Shown here piece after piece: positions 63,931 to 64,000 of a stretch of DNA of 64,000 nucleotides. How positions within the stretch are numbered: position 1 is the stretch's first letter; every line of letters starts with the position of its first letter. The notes under the pieces are model-generated. The model searched no databases. It saw nothing but the letters and a program-made list of their open reading frames with translations, and was not told where the DNA came from. Position numbers and translations under genes: made by a program. The stretch comes from Forficula auricularia (taxonomy: Eukaryota > Arthropoda > Insecta > Dermaptera > Forficulidae), in the NCBI GenBank assembly GCA_024734495.1, contig JALMQS010000225.1, forward strand, positions 13,793,573-13,857,572. The letters run 5' to 3'.

Positions 63931-64000
63931 TTCGACGGTTCTTTTTTACTCAATCAAGAACTAAAAGTGCAAAAGAATATGAATTAACTCTAATTTTTCA

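Noticed and set aside
1..64000. Autonomous Penelope-like element that could drive the ribozyme elements
   Set aside because: The three reverse-transcriptase copies and one relic all look like non-LTR (jockey/CR1/RTE-like) types; no GIY-YIG or Penelope-type RT was recognised in the window.

Overview
The window reads as intronic DNA of a repeat-rich, AT-rich arthropod genome, most likely an insect. Only one piece of a host gene is recognised. It is a 64-bp coding exon on the minus strand at 19509-19572, flanked by a good 3' splice site and a GTAAGT donor. It encodes a peptide diagnostic of the hnRNP L / Drosophila smooth family. No other exon of that gene was found, so the window appears to consist mostly of the two introns around it (at least 19.5 kb and 44.4 kb inside the window).

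Almost everything else is mobile DNA. The non-LTR retrotransposons are two 5'-truncated copies with intact reverse-transcriptase motifs (34829-35965 plus; 52715-54678 minus, with an 11-bp target duplication), a C-terminal fragment (39556-40387) and a frameshifted relic (48551-49335). DNA transposons are an internally deleted mariner (22375-23264), an internally deleted hAT with two transposase pieces (26591-27478), a hAT-like MITE (13452-14127), a small TIR MITE (16971-17118) and two Helitron-like elements (7847-8155, 30191-30797). At 59682-60912 lies a three-LTR, two-interior TRIM-type element with a tRNA-Trp-like primer binding site and ATTTA target duplications.

The most striking content is a large set of short, non-coding foldback elements. 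At or near the hinge they carry a hammerhead-ribozyme-like core: CTGANGA, stem II, GAAA, a palindromic stem III, then H17. About 17 cores keep the core bases and a similar number are decayed. The stems differ in sequence between families but still pair, and in several copies a flanking stem I is visible. Many elements are bounded by 10-14 bp direct repeats, which suggests insertion by a retrotransposition-like route. All cores share one extra nucleotide between A9 and stem II. These look like non-autonomous relatives of Penelope-like elements or retrozymes with small type I hammerhead motifs. No matching autonomous element is present, and ribozyme activity is inferred, not shown.

Layout: 0-8.3 kb dense hammerhead foldbacks and a Helitron; 8.3-19.5 kb intron with tandem and tRNA-like repeats, a hAT MITE and one hammerhead foldback; 19.5 kb exon; 20-31 kb mariner, hAT, tRNA-like element and Helitron; 31-41 kb G-rich repeat, two non-LTR copies and foldbacks; 41-55 kb hammerhead foldbacks, a SINE-like copy and two more reverse-transcriptase copies; 55-64 kb nested foldbacks, the TRIM and a final repeat-poor stretch.
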